Positions 47,537-60,166 of a stretch of 64,000 bases of DNA are shown here, in pieces. The DNA is from Mesodorylaimus sp. YZB2_4 (Eukaryota; Nematoda; Enoplea; Dorylaimida; Dorylaimidae): NCBI GenBank assembly GCA_030248295.1, contig JASANH010001445.1:62001-126000 (forward strand), written 5' to 3'. The notes beneath the pieces are model-generated. The model worked only from the letters and a program-made list of their open reading frames with translations. It was not told the DNA's origin and ran no database searches. Made by a program: the position numbers and the translations under genes. How positions within the stretch are numbered: position 1 is the stretch's first letter; each line of letters opens with the position of its first letter.

Positions 47537-50500
47537 ATGTCTCTCAACGGCAATCATCAACAAAGATACGGAAATGGATATTTTATCATTTTATTCGGTC
47601 TACAATCAATTTTTTTCTTCTCATTTGGAAATTCGATTAATCTTGCTCCAGCTATTCCTAATCCTCCATCAACTGGGGCTGGGGATAATCCACAACAAGC
47701 CAGTGGTGAATCGTCAGCACAATTGCAAATGTTGGAATCGAAAGCCGAAACGAAGGCGACCACTTTGCATCGAATCGATACTTTAAATTTAATGCTATAC
47801 ACATTTCTCTTGATCTTGACCGTATGCACTGTTTGGTTATTCAAACACCGTCGATTACGATTTGTGCACGAGACTGGTTTGACTTTGGTTTATGGTAAGA
47901 AAATGTTAAATTGTTGAATTTTATAATTTTCCAAAATCGTTTAGGTCTCATCGTTGGTTTAATCATTTGGCTAACATCTGCCGATACGCAAAAGAAATAT
48001 TTGGTCGTTGTTGCCAAAAATGAAAGCGAAGCACCTCAAATAGCACCCGATTTTATACGGTTGCAATTACCACCGGTTTCCGGTCTACCGAATCGATCAG
48101 CCTTCTTTCGATATAAGTTGGATGGCGAAGAGAAGGCTCGCAGTGACCAGCAATTCGATAGTTTAATGGAGATGAAGGTATGAGGCCCGGGTCGTGGCCT
48201 AGCGGTCAAGACGTCTGTCTCTCACGCTGCGCACTTACAGTGGTGGGTTCGACTCCCGCCTCGGGAAAAAATAATTGTCAAACATGTGTTCCTTAGCTCT
48301 CGTGTGCGCTGTATGCTGCTGCTATGGAAACAATGACATGACATGTGCATGGGGTCAAAGCAGTAGTGTGGAATTGCAGTTAGGAACATGTCGCGGAGTT
48401 GGCCTCCTCCAGGGTAGGTGCAGGGAAGCTCGTGATGCTAGAGCGTTGGCAAAAGCAATTCACAAATGAAATTTGCTCTTTAATCGGATGGTGGCGGCCT
48501 CTGACATGCGTTTCAATCCTGACTCCCACCAGCTTTTCTGTCTCTTTTCAGGCCACGTTTGATCCAGAGATGTTCTTCGACGTGTTGCTGCCTCCTATTA
48601 TGTTCAATGCTGGTTATAGTTTGAAGAGAAGACATTTCTTTAGAAATATTGGTAAGCCATTTGGACTTTGATGCGCGGCTTTCTGTGATTGTTTTACTTT
48701 TCTTTTAGGATCGATTCTCTTGTTTGCCATTGGCGGAACGACAGTGTCGTGTGTCGTCGTCGGGTGAGTAGGACTGGTTTGGCTGGCATGGGGAGGTGTT
48801 AGCGTGATGCCTCTGATACCTGGCTTGGGGTTATCTTGATTGAGGTCGTAGAAGGGATGCTCACATAGTGCTGTGCCCGGTGGTCTCGAGTGCAAAAGGT
48901 ATGCGCGAACCTGATCTTTTTGGATCTCCGACCTAATGGGACACATCAGAACAAAAACTAGTTTACACGGTGCAAGTGTACATCAAAGTAGTCACCACAA
49001 GACAAAGGACGTACGCGGCTCATAAGTTGCTCCCACATGGATTAAGATCGGGCGCTTTGGCTGACTTGCATCTTCAGCGCAGTCAGCCACAGGGGATGCG
49101 GTATATATGACCTCGAACAGGGTTGACACATGGCTGGAAAATTGGGAAAAGTCAGGGGAGCCTAAAATTGTCTGGAAAGTCTGAGAAAATGGGAAAAACT
49201 GAGAGGCTGGATTTTGAGGTTTAAAAATGCGAACTACCCGCCTTTTGTAAGCCTGTTAATCATCCTTTAAATTTCGTGTAGTAGTGTTTGGGGCAATGTG
49301 AAAATAGTCGGGAAGAATAGATGTGTTATCAGGAAAACATGGAGGAAATAGGGGAAATACTGATTTTCCGCTCCTTATATGAACTCTGTCGAAAGAGAAT
49401 GGCGCGACGAAACCTGCAGCGGAAACTAACCTTGCTGGTGCGCACGTTTCGAAAACTGCAATGCACTGTTTTTCTGCTGTTGTTGGGACGAGGAATAAGA
49501 GCGAGCGAAGGTTTCACAAAAACAATTTTTATTTTTGCCTAAAGCTAATGGATTTTGAAAAAGTATACGGCAGGTTCCGTTGACGCATTTTCTTTGTAAA
49601 TAAGTTCTCTTCCTTAAAGAACTGAATTCAATTTACTTACATCCCTTTTCCCGCGTCTGGCATATTTTCTGTTTCCTTAATTACAATCTTATGCTTCGAA
49701 ATTCACAATTTGTCGACGCACAAACACTAATCTAGTTTCACAAATTAATTCAGAGTAGGAAATTTCGTTTTATTTGCGAATGCTAGACTAAGCTAAATTT
49801 TATCAGAATCTCTAATTTAGACGGAATGAATCAAAAATAAGCACTCATTTTGCAAATTACCATGTTTTCAGGCAGAAATTTTATCTTTTTTTTCTGATTT
49901 GAGTCTGTGCTTATTGAAATTCAACGCTCATCAAACGTTAAGTGCGTGGCAAATTGAGAAATATTTCACATTGTGGTTGTAATCAAGCTTTCTAGGCGCA
50001 GGAAAGAATGTGACCGAATTTAGAACTTCATCTGCGGCTGAAACATCAGCCTGACGGGTTGACGTTGATCGTGCTGGAAATCAGTTGACGTTTCCGAGGC
50101 AGGGGTGATCAGTCGTTCTCTTCCGCTCACCATCACCCACCAGACAGGGTAGATTGTGAGCTAACAACGGGCCAATCAGTACGTGCAGCCTGGCTCAGAT
50201 TCCTCTGATGGCTCTTTCGAGTGTTTGTATTCTAGAAAATCATGTTTTATCTCTACCCCCAGGAGGACCACAGGGCTCACACGTAAAATATACGGGCACC
50301 TCGCCTGTACTCTGTTCCTAAGGCGATAGGTATAGAGGAAATGAATGAATTGTGCTAGCGGATGCCTTTAACCCATGTTTATTGGGAAATTAGCAAATAG
50401 AGTTTGGCCAAAAGAGAAGGGCAGTTTGCATCTATGCCAATCCGCTTTTGGTATCCAGAAAATATTGTGCCCTCTTCAGGTTCTTCATGTATGGCGTTAC

Positions 50501-52995
50501 CAGTTTGGCTGGCCTTCATTCATTTACGTTGGCCGAGTCGATGCTTTTTGGTTCCCTTATTTCTGCTACTGATCCTGGTAAGTGTACGTTTGCTTGTTAT
50601 ATGCAGACGGTGAGAGTGACCGAGGTCATTGGACCTATAAAAAATCCGACAGGAAAAACTGCTGAAACATCAAACGGAATGGTTCGATGCCTGCGATCTG
50701 CGGGTAGCGGGCCATGATGGCGAGTGGGGGAGAATGGTCGATCTTCTCTGGCTGGGAAACATCAACCTGTCGGCTAGATGTTTCAGCCGTAGGTATAGTC
50801 GCGAGACTCGCCTGCTCCAGTCGGAGGGTTTGTCCTGCCAAATTAGGTCGGTCGCATTCTCTTCCACCCCCGCTAGACACGATTCTATCCCTCTCGGCTG
50901 GGGAGAGTATGGATCTGCCGACCGCCCAGGAATGATTGTGACACTGATCTTTGGTCAACTAATATGGGCACAATTTGTTTTCAGTCACCGTTTTGGCAAT
51001 TTTTAATGACTTGCACGTAGAAAATGATTTATTCGCGATAGTGTTTGGTGAAAGTGCGTTGAACGATGCAGTGGCAATCGTCCTGTTTCGGTGAGATAAT
51101 TGGATTTGGTTTTTGTTGTGGGGTTTTTATGCGTATTTTTTACCAGGACGATAGAACGATATTCTCCTTCTGGCTCGGCTGGTTCATCTATCGACGCGAT
51201 GGCTCTATTGACAAGCGTCGGGAACTTTTTGGGTAGTTTTCTCGGATCGATTAGTTTAGGCGCATTGTTTGGTTGTATTGCTGCGTTATTTATGAAATTT
51301 ACGAAGATTCGAGATTTTCCAATTTTGGAAACATCTTTATTCGTATTGATCAGTTACATGTCGTTTTTGGCAGCTGAGGCATCAGGAATGACTGGTGAGT
51401 TGCAGGGTGTGTTGGGCCAGTTTCTGACCATGCTTTCTGACTACTCCACGGGGTGCCCTGTTCATGATCGATTATTTAAGGTGTCGTCGCTGCGCTGTTC
51501 TGCGGTATTTGCCAGGCTCATTATACTTTTAACAATTTGTCGGATGAGTCGAAATTGAGGACGAAACAGGTACGCATAGAGAAGTCTTGTGTTTTTTCTA
51601 TCATCAGCATTTTTTGGTTTTAGTTCTTCGAATTACTAAATTTTCTGTCGGAGAATTTTATTTTTACTTATATCGGTGTCTCGTTGTTTACTTCGAAGGC
51701 TCGCCTATTCAATTGGTGGTTTATTATTGGCGCTTTTGTAAGTATGTTAGTGGTCTTTTGGAAATGGTGATTTCAGATGTGTTGTTGTTTCAGGTTGCTA
51801 TTATTATTGGACGAGCAGCGTAAGAGTTGGGTTTAAAAAGTTTGCAGTCCTTGAGCCCGGGTGTATCTTTTCAGATTCGTGTACCCGTTCAGCTTGATCC
51901 TAAATCTGGCTAGGAGACCGAAGATTCCTTGTAATCATCAGCATATGATGATGTTTGCGGGTAAGATGACGAAAGTATGCCGCCTTTTTGTGGAGTAAAT
52001 GACGATTTCTGTTAGGATTACGAGGAGCAGTTGCTTTCGCGCTGGCGATTCGAAACACGGCCACGAAAGAACGTTGTTTGATATACACGGCCACAGCCTT
52101 GATTGTAATTGTGACAGTGTTTTTCCAAGGCGGATTCACTAGTCCGATGATCGATTGGTTAAAAATCAAGTAAGTCTTGTTTAGTCATTCGTTTATAGTC
52201 TACTCGGGACATGAGACATGTATTCTGTGTAAAACTGTTGGTGATTGTTTGTGCCGTGATCGTAGGCATGGGGAAGAACAAGACACGGAGATGCAGACGC
52301 CGACGGGTGCACAGCCGCCGCAAAGTCCGTTTTCGTCCGCGAACGAGGGTACACCACGACACAATCCATGGGACAAATCATTGGTGGCTCGACAATGGTA
52401 TAATTTTGATCGAAGGTAGGATATTTAGGGTGGATAATGTGGGATTGAACGCATGTGGATTTAATGTTTAGGTTTTTGAAGCCGTTGCTTACGAATAGCC
52501 GCCCAACTTTGGTTGACACGTCGCCTCAGTGTTGTCTGCCATTAGCTCGAGTGTTGACGACGACGGAGCAACTGAGCACTGTAAGTGGCAGTGGTTGTCT
52601 GTCCTGGTTGTAACTGACTGTCTGGAATCTTAGGCACTCAGAGCACATTCGAGAATGAACAGTGATGGTGAGCTTGTCGAAGAGACTGAACATGATGAGA
52701 TCGCTGGTGCCGTGACTGCGCAGGTATGGAGTGGAGAGCGTGTGATGAGAAGACAGGAATTTGAAACCCTAATTCCCTCAATCTGGTTTTCTCCTTGTTT
52801 GTGTTCACGGATTAGCTACGTAGATGATCACGATATTAATTTGTTTTTTCATTTTAGCCAAGTAGTGCCATGAACGGTGGGCTGAGCGATCGAAACGCAA
52901 GTGCTGATGGAACATTGACAGTGTCTGGTCAATCGGCGGATAGCTTGACTCAATTCGTGCGTGTGAATGGTGGTGCAAGTAACTCGCAAGTGTGA
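47537..52995 (+). CDS. SLC9A6: Endosomal-type Na+/H+ exchanger (NHE6/7/9 class)
   Basis: Cation/proton antiporter of endosomal or trans-Golgi membranes that sets lumenal pH. 717 aa, 16 exons: 47537-47894, 47945-48177, 48552-48651, 48709-48763, 50480-50577, 50985-51090, 51147-51394, 51481-51569, 51624-51737, 51794-51819, 51875-51960, 52016-52169, 52266-52415, 52472-52580, 52634-52723, 52858-52995. Class-specific segments: [68 protein letters not shown] (ion-site Asn-Asp), [38 protein letters not shown] and [14 protein letters not shown] in the cytoplasmic tail. The N terminus has a signal-anchor-like segment ([17 protein letters not shown]). The assignment to NHE6, 7 or 9 individually is not possible. 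All phases agree; exon 10 is only 26 bases. AATAAA at 53363-53368. Confidence 0.94.
48187..48345 (+). repeat. tRNA-derived SINE, copy 2
   Basis: A-box-like GTGGCCTAGCGGTCAAGACG and an intact B box GGGTTCGACTCCCGCC are followed by the tail AAACATGTGTTCCTTAGCTC. Homologous to 24566-24728. It is inserted in the second intron of the exchanger gene, 10 bases after the 5' splice site. Confidence 0.75.
48764..50479 (+). other. Intron 4 of the exchanger gene, 1.7 kb
   Basis: Joins the phase-2 exon ending at 48763 to the exon at 50480. It holds a reverse-orientation R1 fragment at about 50036-50070 and an A-rich stretch near 49130-49240. No embedded gene is seen. Confidence 0.6.
50710..50935 (+). repeat. 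Dispersed repeat family R1, copy B
   Basis: Begins GGCCATGATGGCGAGTGG, then CTGGCTGGGAAACATCAACC, ATGTTTCAGCCGTAGGTATA and TCGCGAGACTCGCCTGCTCC. Parallel to copy C at 55266-55470 over its whole length. It lies in exchanger intron 5. Element class unknown. Confidence 0.65.
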
Positions 52996-53411
52996 AACAT
53001 TGGTCCCTGTGGGAATAAGGTGAATATGGCACTGTTATGTGATATTCGATTGAGTCAGTATTCTGTTTCGCACTTTTCAGTGACTTTCGATTGCAGCTGT
53101 TGATAACCCGGTGCGCTTACCTAGTTGCTAGCACCCTGTCAGGATGCCTGCTGTTGTGAACTGTGTTTCTGTGGCACTCATTGTCAGTGTGTGCGTGATA
53201 TTGCTTATGTCAGAGTTTCATCGTACAAGGTACGCTTTATGATTTTGTGCAGTGGATAAAGGGAGATAAGCTGGCTATCGCTATAAAGAGCTGTTTTCGT
53301 CGTCCTGTTTGGAAACGCGCGAAAACCCATTTCTTATTTTGTAAGGTGGAAATTCGTGAATGAATAAAAACTATTTTTGTGCTACTGGTTATGGTTCAGG
53401 CGTGCATGTGG

Positions 53412-53975
53412 GAATTTTTGAAAATCTTGCGAGACAGACCATGTAACCAGAAGTTTATGTTCGGATAGAGCTCATAATATGCTATCGATTGAGTTTTTCC
53501 CGGTTAAAATTCGACCTTAAATCGTCAAAATAAAAGGAAAGGAAGTAGCGGTCACCAAGTGCCAGAAGTACGCGCATTTTGAATTTCCCGCCCGACGTGC
53601 TGCTTATAAGAGTGCCGTGTGGGCTGCTTACTTTGGAAATCGCAAGAAGATATTCACCTTCTTTACTTTTCACGATGTGTCGATCAAAGTTTTTACGACG
53701 AACGGTACTTGAAAATCTGTTTTTTTGGTACAAATCCAGCGATTTCCAATGTAAGCAGCCAGAACAGCACTCTTGTCATGAGCAGCAGGTTGGGCGGGAA
53801 ATTCAAAAGGCGCGTATTTCTGGCACTTGGTGACCCCTACTTTCTTTCCCCTACATTTTCACAATTATGAGTCGAATTCCAACCGGAAAAAACCAATCGA
53901 TGCAATTTTTAAGCTCTATCCGAAAATAAATGTCTGATTCCGTGATCTGTCCCGCAAAATTTTCAAAAAAAAATT
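53412..53975. mobile_element. Large imperfect foldback element
   Basis: Arms of roughly 230 bp (about 53412-53643 and 53739-53975) are reverse complements, with a loop of about 95 bases. Matching pairs include GGTCACCAAGTGCCAGAA with TTCTGGCACTTGGTGACC, TTCGGATAGAGCT with AGCTCTATCCGAA, and GGAAATCGC with GCGATTTCC. There is no transposase frame, so it is probably a non-autonomous foldback transposon. Confidence 0.75.
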
Positions 53976-55030
53976 TTCCTGAAAATTCCCGAAGTTGGGT
54001 GCAATTTTTCGCATATTTGGATATCAAATGTGAGGCTAAAGTATAAACGATGGGATCGTGCTGAAAGCTAGATGGATCAGGCATATTTTAGGCTGGTCAA
54101 ACCCCGTCTCCCAGTCAGCATAAACGAACAGGAGGTCTAAAAGTCGTAAATTTAAAGAGTACCTCTGACTTTGGCACCCAATATCTCGAGGCAGGTAAAA
54201 ATTGGAAGCTTTTCGCGACAAGCATTCGATTCCTCGTCCATTTGCGAACACGCTGATTGTCGTTAATCAGGATAGACCGAAAGATCAGTGAGTTATGGCC
54301 GATATCGCCAAAGCACTTTCAAAAAAACGTTTTTTCGGGATAATCCCGTGAAAATCGAGTGTGCACAAAAAATCATTGTTGCATCACTATCAACACTCAA
54401 GGGTGCATCTAATTCACACATAAAAAAGGATCAAATAATTTCACTTGGCAACCCCTGGGTCGGCCCTTACAGAAAGCTTGTCTTAATTACTCTGCTATTC
54501 GTTTGAGGAATTAATTGCCTTGTGATGTGGCCTGACTTCACCATGTCATCTCTTTTAGGGAAGCTCTCACCAGTCTGAAACTGTAATTTTCTTGATTACG
54601 ACCCATACTGTAATTTTGATGGACTTGATGCTTTGCTTTTACATATTCTCTTTTTCCATTTTATTGATCTATGTATCCCACGATCCAAGTGCGCTTTCGC
54701 GTTTCCGTGCGGGGTTAACGGTGACAGCGTGTGACAGTGACTGGTGCATGCTCCAAAGCTGAATTGGCTACAGCGGTGCTTGTTAATGTCATCTTTGAAA
54801 AGAGATAAACGCGGTTCTCGCGGATCAGCTTCCACGAACTGAAACAACGCTGTCCGCCATTTTCGTGATGATTGAGGAGGGTCAACGCAAATATTCGAGT
54901 GTCAGAATGCCGCACTGAACTTAACTGATTTGAACACTGATGGGCATTCAGAAACAAAAACCCACTAAACCAGCTCGTAGTCAGCACGATCGTTTTCGAG
55001 CACAATACTAAATCTGCCTGGAGCCCCTTC

Positions 55031-55610
55031 TCAGCCACTTACCACAGGCTCGAAGACCCCAGGAACCTTGGTTTGCGTGGCCTGTCCAACTCCGACACAT
55101 ATCGCTTCACGTCTCTCCTCACTAGCCAATCGTCCTTGCGGACGGATAATCAAGTTGTGAGCCGATATCACCAGCGTGATACGATAGGGTCCAGTCCAGG
55201 AGTCCAACAGCTTCGATGATAAGCCTGCTGGCGTATGCATTCGCTTATACATTATGTAACCCTCTGCCGGGAGGCCATGGCGAGTGGTAGAGAGTAATCC
55301 ATACTCTCCCCTGGCTGGGACGTCAACCCCTCGGGTTGATATTTCTAGGTCAGGTATAGTCGACAGACTTACCTACCTGCAATCGGAGTGTTTGTCCCGC
55401 CGACTTTAGTCGGCCGCACTCTCTCCAACGCCTGCCAGGCATGGTTGCAATTACCATATCACCAGCCCGGAACTCCTTCCCCGACTATATTATACGTATT
55501 TGTGTCATTGCGTCACTTACGCTGTTCTTGCACTCCCTCTATGCTCTCATAAGCTAGCCTCCTAGCTCGATCGAGCTGCTGCACCGCGTGTGAAATCCTT
55601 GGCTCGCCCT
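55031..55610 (-). pseudogene. Degenerate LTR-retrotransposon integrase C-terminus
   Basis: The minus strand reads EFRAGDMVIATMPG at about 55440-55485 and, after an interruption, PAGLSSKLLDSWTGPYRI and LIIRPQGR at 55110-55235. This is the pattern of the integrase C-terminal domain of gypsy or BEL elements (GD.V, PAGLS..L...W.GPYR). Upstream, QQLDRARRLAYESIEGVQEQ (55525-55590) ends in a stop. The two parts are separated by R1 copy C and lie in different frames, so the element is dead. No protease, RT or LTR is recognised here. Confidence 0.6.
55266..55470 (+). repeat. Dispersed repeat family R1, copy C
   Basis: GGCCATGGCGAGTGGTAGAG, CTGGCTGGGACGTCAACCCC, TTGATATTTCTAGGTCAGGT and ATAGTCGACAGACTTACC run parallel to copy B. 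It is inserted within the retroelement integrase remains. Confidence 0.65.
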
Positions 55611-56595
55611 AAGGCAAACTAGGGCTGACCAGAGGATGGCTCAAGCCACAGGAACAACACCGCGCAGTCCACGGACACCTCGTGTTATACTTTATTGCCA
55701 CCGCACCACAAGGGCCGTGTAGACTCAATTCGGGGAGCAGCCGCTCGTGCCGGGCGTCAGAAGGGGCTCTGACGGACCTGAGCCAGAACTGCTCACAGAG
55801 CAAGTTCAGACCAGGAACTATCGACTAGTTCCCTACCGATGCCTGCAATCAGACCATTCACTCGACCTCGACCTCGCTCTCGTGCTGGCCCTGACACAGG
55901 AGAGGCGGACCAGTTGCCTGAACCAGTGCACTCATAGGCCAGAGGGCATAGTCCATGCCAAGTCCATGCCTAGTACACGTGCTCGCGATATTCGATCGCG
56001 CTGACAAATTTGTTAGCTGTACTCGAGACACCGAATCGATCACCATGCGTGCATCGAAAGCATGCATCAGAAAGAATGGAGTCTCACCAGTCGCCTCATG
56101 AGCTGATGTGCTGACGCAAATCGAGATCCGAGGTAAAATTAGCCTTTCTGTCCGACAGCAATCATCGTGGTACTACCCAGCGGCATACAAACTTTTCTAC
56201 CAAGATGGGCCTTGAAGGGTAAAGTTATTTATGGATTTGGTCTGGTCAAGTGGTGACAACTTATCGTTACTGCCTTGCGAGTAGCGCATACCCTCTCCAC
56301 CATAATTTTTTGCTGGAAATGGTATCTCCACCATATTTGCCGCAGCACGATTCGAATCTTGCGGCCGTTTTGAGCTTCAGACACGCATGCAGATCAGAAA
56401 TCTAAATTATCCGCAAATATGTCAGATTTCTTGCATGGTTTTCGAACTTGGTTCAGCTAGAGCTTGTCCGAAAGGCTTCCATCGCGTGTACAGACTGCAG
56501 AGACTCTTTTAGAACAGATCTCGAAAAATAGGACCAATTTGGGCGCAGTTGCCCCTTACGATCTCGAAGACATCATCACGATCACAGCCCCTGCA

Positions 56596-57924
56596 TCACT
56601 CATCGATCATCATCAACGGGCGCAGATCGTCGTAGAATTGCCCGCCGGGTTCCCAGTCCAACTTCGGGTTTCCCACTTCCTTCATGATCTGACTCTTGAC
56701 CTGCCTGATCAGTCGCAGCAACCCGTCGTAGTCTGGTGTCTCGTCAGGGCCAGCTGATTGGTTCTCCCTGAGGTATTTCTGGATTTGGAAGAACTCTTCT
56801 GGAGCCAACGACAGCCAATCGGAGGGGTCCATATTCCAGCTTTCCCTAATGGCGGTGTGGAGAGCAAGCATCTCGTGGACTTCTTCCTGGCAGTTTCCAG
56901 TTGGCAAGTAAGAGTATGTCCTGAGGTGATTGTAACTCTAGACCAAGACTTACTGGCATCGGCGGCCATGGTTCATTGCACGTGATGTCGGTGAGCATGT
57001 AGAACCAAGACCACAGATCGTCGAACCGGGTGTGATCATTTCCGTGCAGTACCCTGACGGACGAGTACCTTGGAGTTCCGCGGAATCCAGGAAGAGCAGA
57101 TCGGGGAGGAAACGCAGTGCCACTGCCATCGAAATTGCGAAACCGGCGAGCAAACGCAACGAACATACCAGGCTCTAGAAAGAAGCTGCCTGGCGTCGAT
57201 GCCCCACCGATAGGAAGCGCAAAACAGTGCAGATTGGTCGCCCTCAGGAGGTAGCTGCAAAAGAGAATCGCGAGTGAAGTGCAAAGCTGGATGCAGGCTT
57301 CCAGACACGCATACCCGGAATCGTGCAAATCGTGCAAAATGCTCAGCGTGTCCAGCGCGATGTGCAGGCAGGTGTACAGCGAGAATCGATTTCGAGCTAT
57401 GGCTGGCAAACCATTTCGAAGATGCTCCAAATTCGGACCCAAGCGCGGTGTCGTGCATATGTAGCTGTTCTGGCCCTCGTCATCACCGTGGTCGACCAAT
57501 CGTGGCACAAACGGCACACCGAGATTGTTCATTTCTTTGATGAGGCAAGCTTGAATTCTCACAGACCGTAGTCGGGGCAAATCGTTTTCTGGAATTGGCT
57601 CCACCTGCAAGTCCTGCCCCATAAAATTAAATAAAGCTCGAAATAGGAATCATCTCTTACCAGGCAATAGCCGAGTTCACCAGAGTCGCGGTGTCGAACA
57701 CTGTACGAAGCCATAAATCCAGAAAGATTGTCATGATGTCGAATCACATCCCATCGACCAGCGATCACTTGGCCTGGCTGTAGCAACGACCCCATTCGAA
57801 CCAGGTTTCGGTTCGACAAAGATGCACCTCCAATCACCGAACGATCGACCGCCTGCACGCCTGACGCACGAAAACTGGCGCTGGTTGCAGAGGATACAGC
57901 GATATCTATGTGTAAGTAATGCAT
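56596..57924 (-). CDS. CK1/TTBK-family pseudokinase
   Basis: Protein-kinase fold of the casein kinase 1 / tau-tubulin kinase group. 381 aa from ATG 57924 (or 338 aa from ATG 57795). Exons: 57924-57661, 57604-57315, 57254-56954, 56886-56596, all in phase. Family evidence: GRWDVIRHH at the N-lobe start, GFRGTPRYSSVR in the activation segment and RFDDLWSWFYMLTD in helix F. Catalytic elements are missing. The VALK lysine position reads GYCLVVE. The HRDxKPxN loop reads YLLRATNLHCF (about 186-196). DFG is replaced by EPG (212-214). It should therefore not phosphorylate by the usual mechanism. The last exon encodes a helical 97-residue tail with no known domain. The choice between the two start codons is unresolved. 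Confidence 0.82.
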
Positions 57925-60166
57925 TGTACAGTAGCCTATCAGTCAGTCCGCCAGATGGCGCACTACTGACAATGAGTCGCAGTGAGGGAAGTCTTAACGA
58001 ACGGCTCCGAACCTCCCCTCCTTTCTCTAATATCAAATCTTCCTCTTGAAAAAGCAGTCTGAAGAAGCGAGCCTTTAATGTGATACTGTAAATCTGTGCT
58101 CCAGTCAAGAATGGCACACATGCTGTACTGTACATGGTACAAATGTGATAAGGTCAAGTTAGGATCTAGGCTAGTCTTGGGATATTGCCATTCCTTGAAC
58201 GGTCCTAACCCTACCAGATCACAGAAGTTTAGTATTTACCTAAATACGTGCGCTGTCCATACGGATGAAAGCGACGGCGTGAATGGTTCGGCTGAGCTTG
58301 CCTTTACAGTGGACGACCAATAGAAAAAAGAAATGATGGCGAAAGTCTCTTTCACAAAACGACCAAAACGCACGACAGCGATATCGAAAATTCCCTGAAC
58401 ATGGCTCACACTCGTCTAATACACATGTTCCTACAGCATAGGCTCACCGTCAGTAGGGCCTCCCAAAAAAACCAGTCAGGATACTGACCCCGTAAACCAA
58501 CGAGACCAAACCGGTGTCCTACCAGATCACTGCAGTCGGCCATCACTATGCAAAAGGTCGCATCCCACCTAAGATCCAGAATTCCTGACAGAAGTGTCCA
58601 ACCAAATGTTGGGCCATGAGATAAGTATAGTGATCACAACACGAACATCGATGCGGAGCGCCAAATCAAAATCTCAGACTAGGTTCGACACCACACAAAA
58701 GTACAGCTCTTCACCAGCGCATGCAATTTTCCAGGGTATGTTTGGCGTGTTGCGTTGCCACCACACCTTATCAGGGGACCGTTTCACCAAAAGCGTTTCT
58801 AGACTAGCCATGATTACTGCTAGTGGCATGACTTTTGGCGCTTAGATTTTAGCTACTATGGAAACGATGCTTTGAGCATTGCTAAAGCCGAGGTAAAATA
58901 CTGTAGCACGCAGGATGGTACTGGAGGAAGCAGAATGTTTCAAGAACATGGCAAAGAGAAATTGATTGTTGTCGGTAAGACCCTGTGCTTGTATTTTGTC
59001 CTTTCAATGACCATAGAACAAGCACAAAGCTGCGTGAAGTTAAGTGCACCTCGGTAAAGATTTCACAGCCATTGACAGAAGTGCATGCATGTGTCTAAAT
59101 TATAATTTTGCATGGTTGCGGGGCGTCCTAAAATATGAGTAGACCGTATACTCTGATCGGCGATTCGCCCGAACGAGATCCCGATAAGCGAAGCATATGA
59201 AGGATAGGCCCAAGCCCAACTCCATTTCTCCGTGCTAATTGTGAGTGTTAGCAGAGCGCCCTTTTATGACTCCGCCCATTGTAAGCAGCGGCAGAATGAC
59301 AAGACGGTAATAGCCACCATTTGATTAGCGTGTCTTCGCAGATTTCATTCTTCCACTTCACCACTTGCGTTTGACACTGTTCGAGCAAAGAGGATCACAG
59401 AAGACTGTGGGTGCAATGCATTAATTACTAGAGTGCCGAGCGAGCACTTGCGTGCACGTACAGTTCAGTAAGCAAAAACTATGATAGCATAGGTCTGCAG
59501 GAATGGGAAACATAACTTGGTGAAAAGACTTTTCGTTGAAGTTTTCAGAAAGGTGTGTTAGGTCAAGGTCAACAACAAGTTGAATTGCTGACACACTATA
59601 ATATCCGTAGGAGTGATATTATCGCTAACAAAAGAACTGACCATAACCTTGAAATAACAACACCCATTTTGGGAACCGAATGAGCCTTCTCCTTGCAACT
59701 TGCAGCAGCATTATAAGCAGCCGAAATGGTTTCTGAACATAACTATGTAGATCCACGCTCAAATATCCGTATTTCAGCCAAACCCTTATAAGTGCTAAAC
59801 AATAAAGGGTTATCAGGCGCGCAGCCAGCAGGGGGGCCAGGGGGCCATGGGCCGGGGTTAAAAGTCTAGACATAATCAAAATATGGAGCATAATTGTAGA
59901 GCACTCATTGTGAGTATAGGCCAAGGCATAGAAAGGCAGTGGCATCACAGCACGAAGGGTACCAAGGGATATAGCTCAGGCTTGAAAACGTGTCTTGTAA
60001 GAACGATTTTTCAAAAATTTGGCCCCCTCCCCGCACCCCTCCCCCTGGCGGGCGTAGCCCGCCTGGAGGCTTCGCGCTCCCAAACATACCAATTCCAGCG
60101 GATGGTAAAATATCTTTCTTGGGCCACCCCAATTACGGAGCTTTAACTGCACGTCTTGAATATTGC
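57925..60166. other. Region without a supportable gene
   Basis: Includes the pseudokinase promoter. Frames are short and unsupported. GC-rich sequence near 59820-59860 (AGGGGGGCCAGGGGGCC) and a 7-bp palindromic hairpin (GGCGGGCGTAGCCCGCC, 60047-60063) look like transposon remnants. Confidence 0.5.

Larger units (their letters stand above)
52996..56595. other. 3.6-kb interval of repeats and degenerate elements
   Basis: Contains the exchanger 3' UTR (AATAAA 53363-53368), a large foldback element (53412-53975), retroelement integrase remains (55031-55610, minus strand) and R1 copy C. No intact gene is recognised between 55610 and 56595. Confidence 0.6.
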
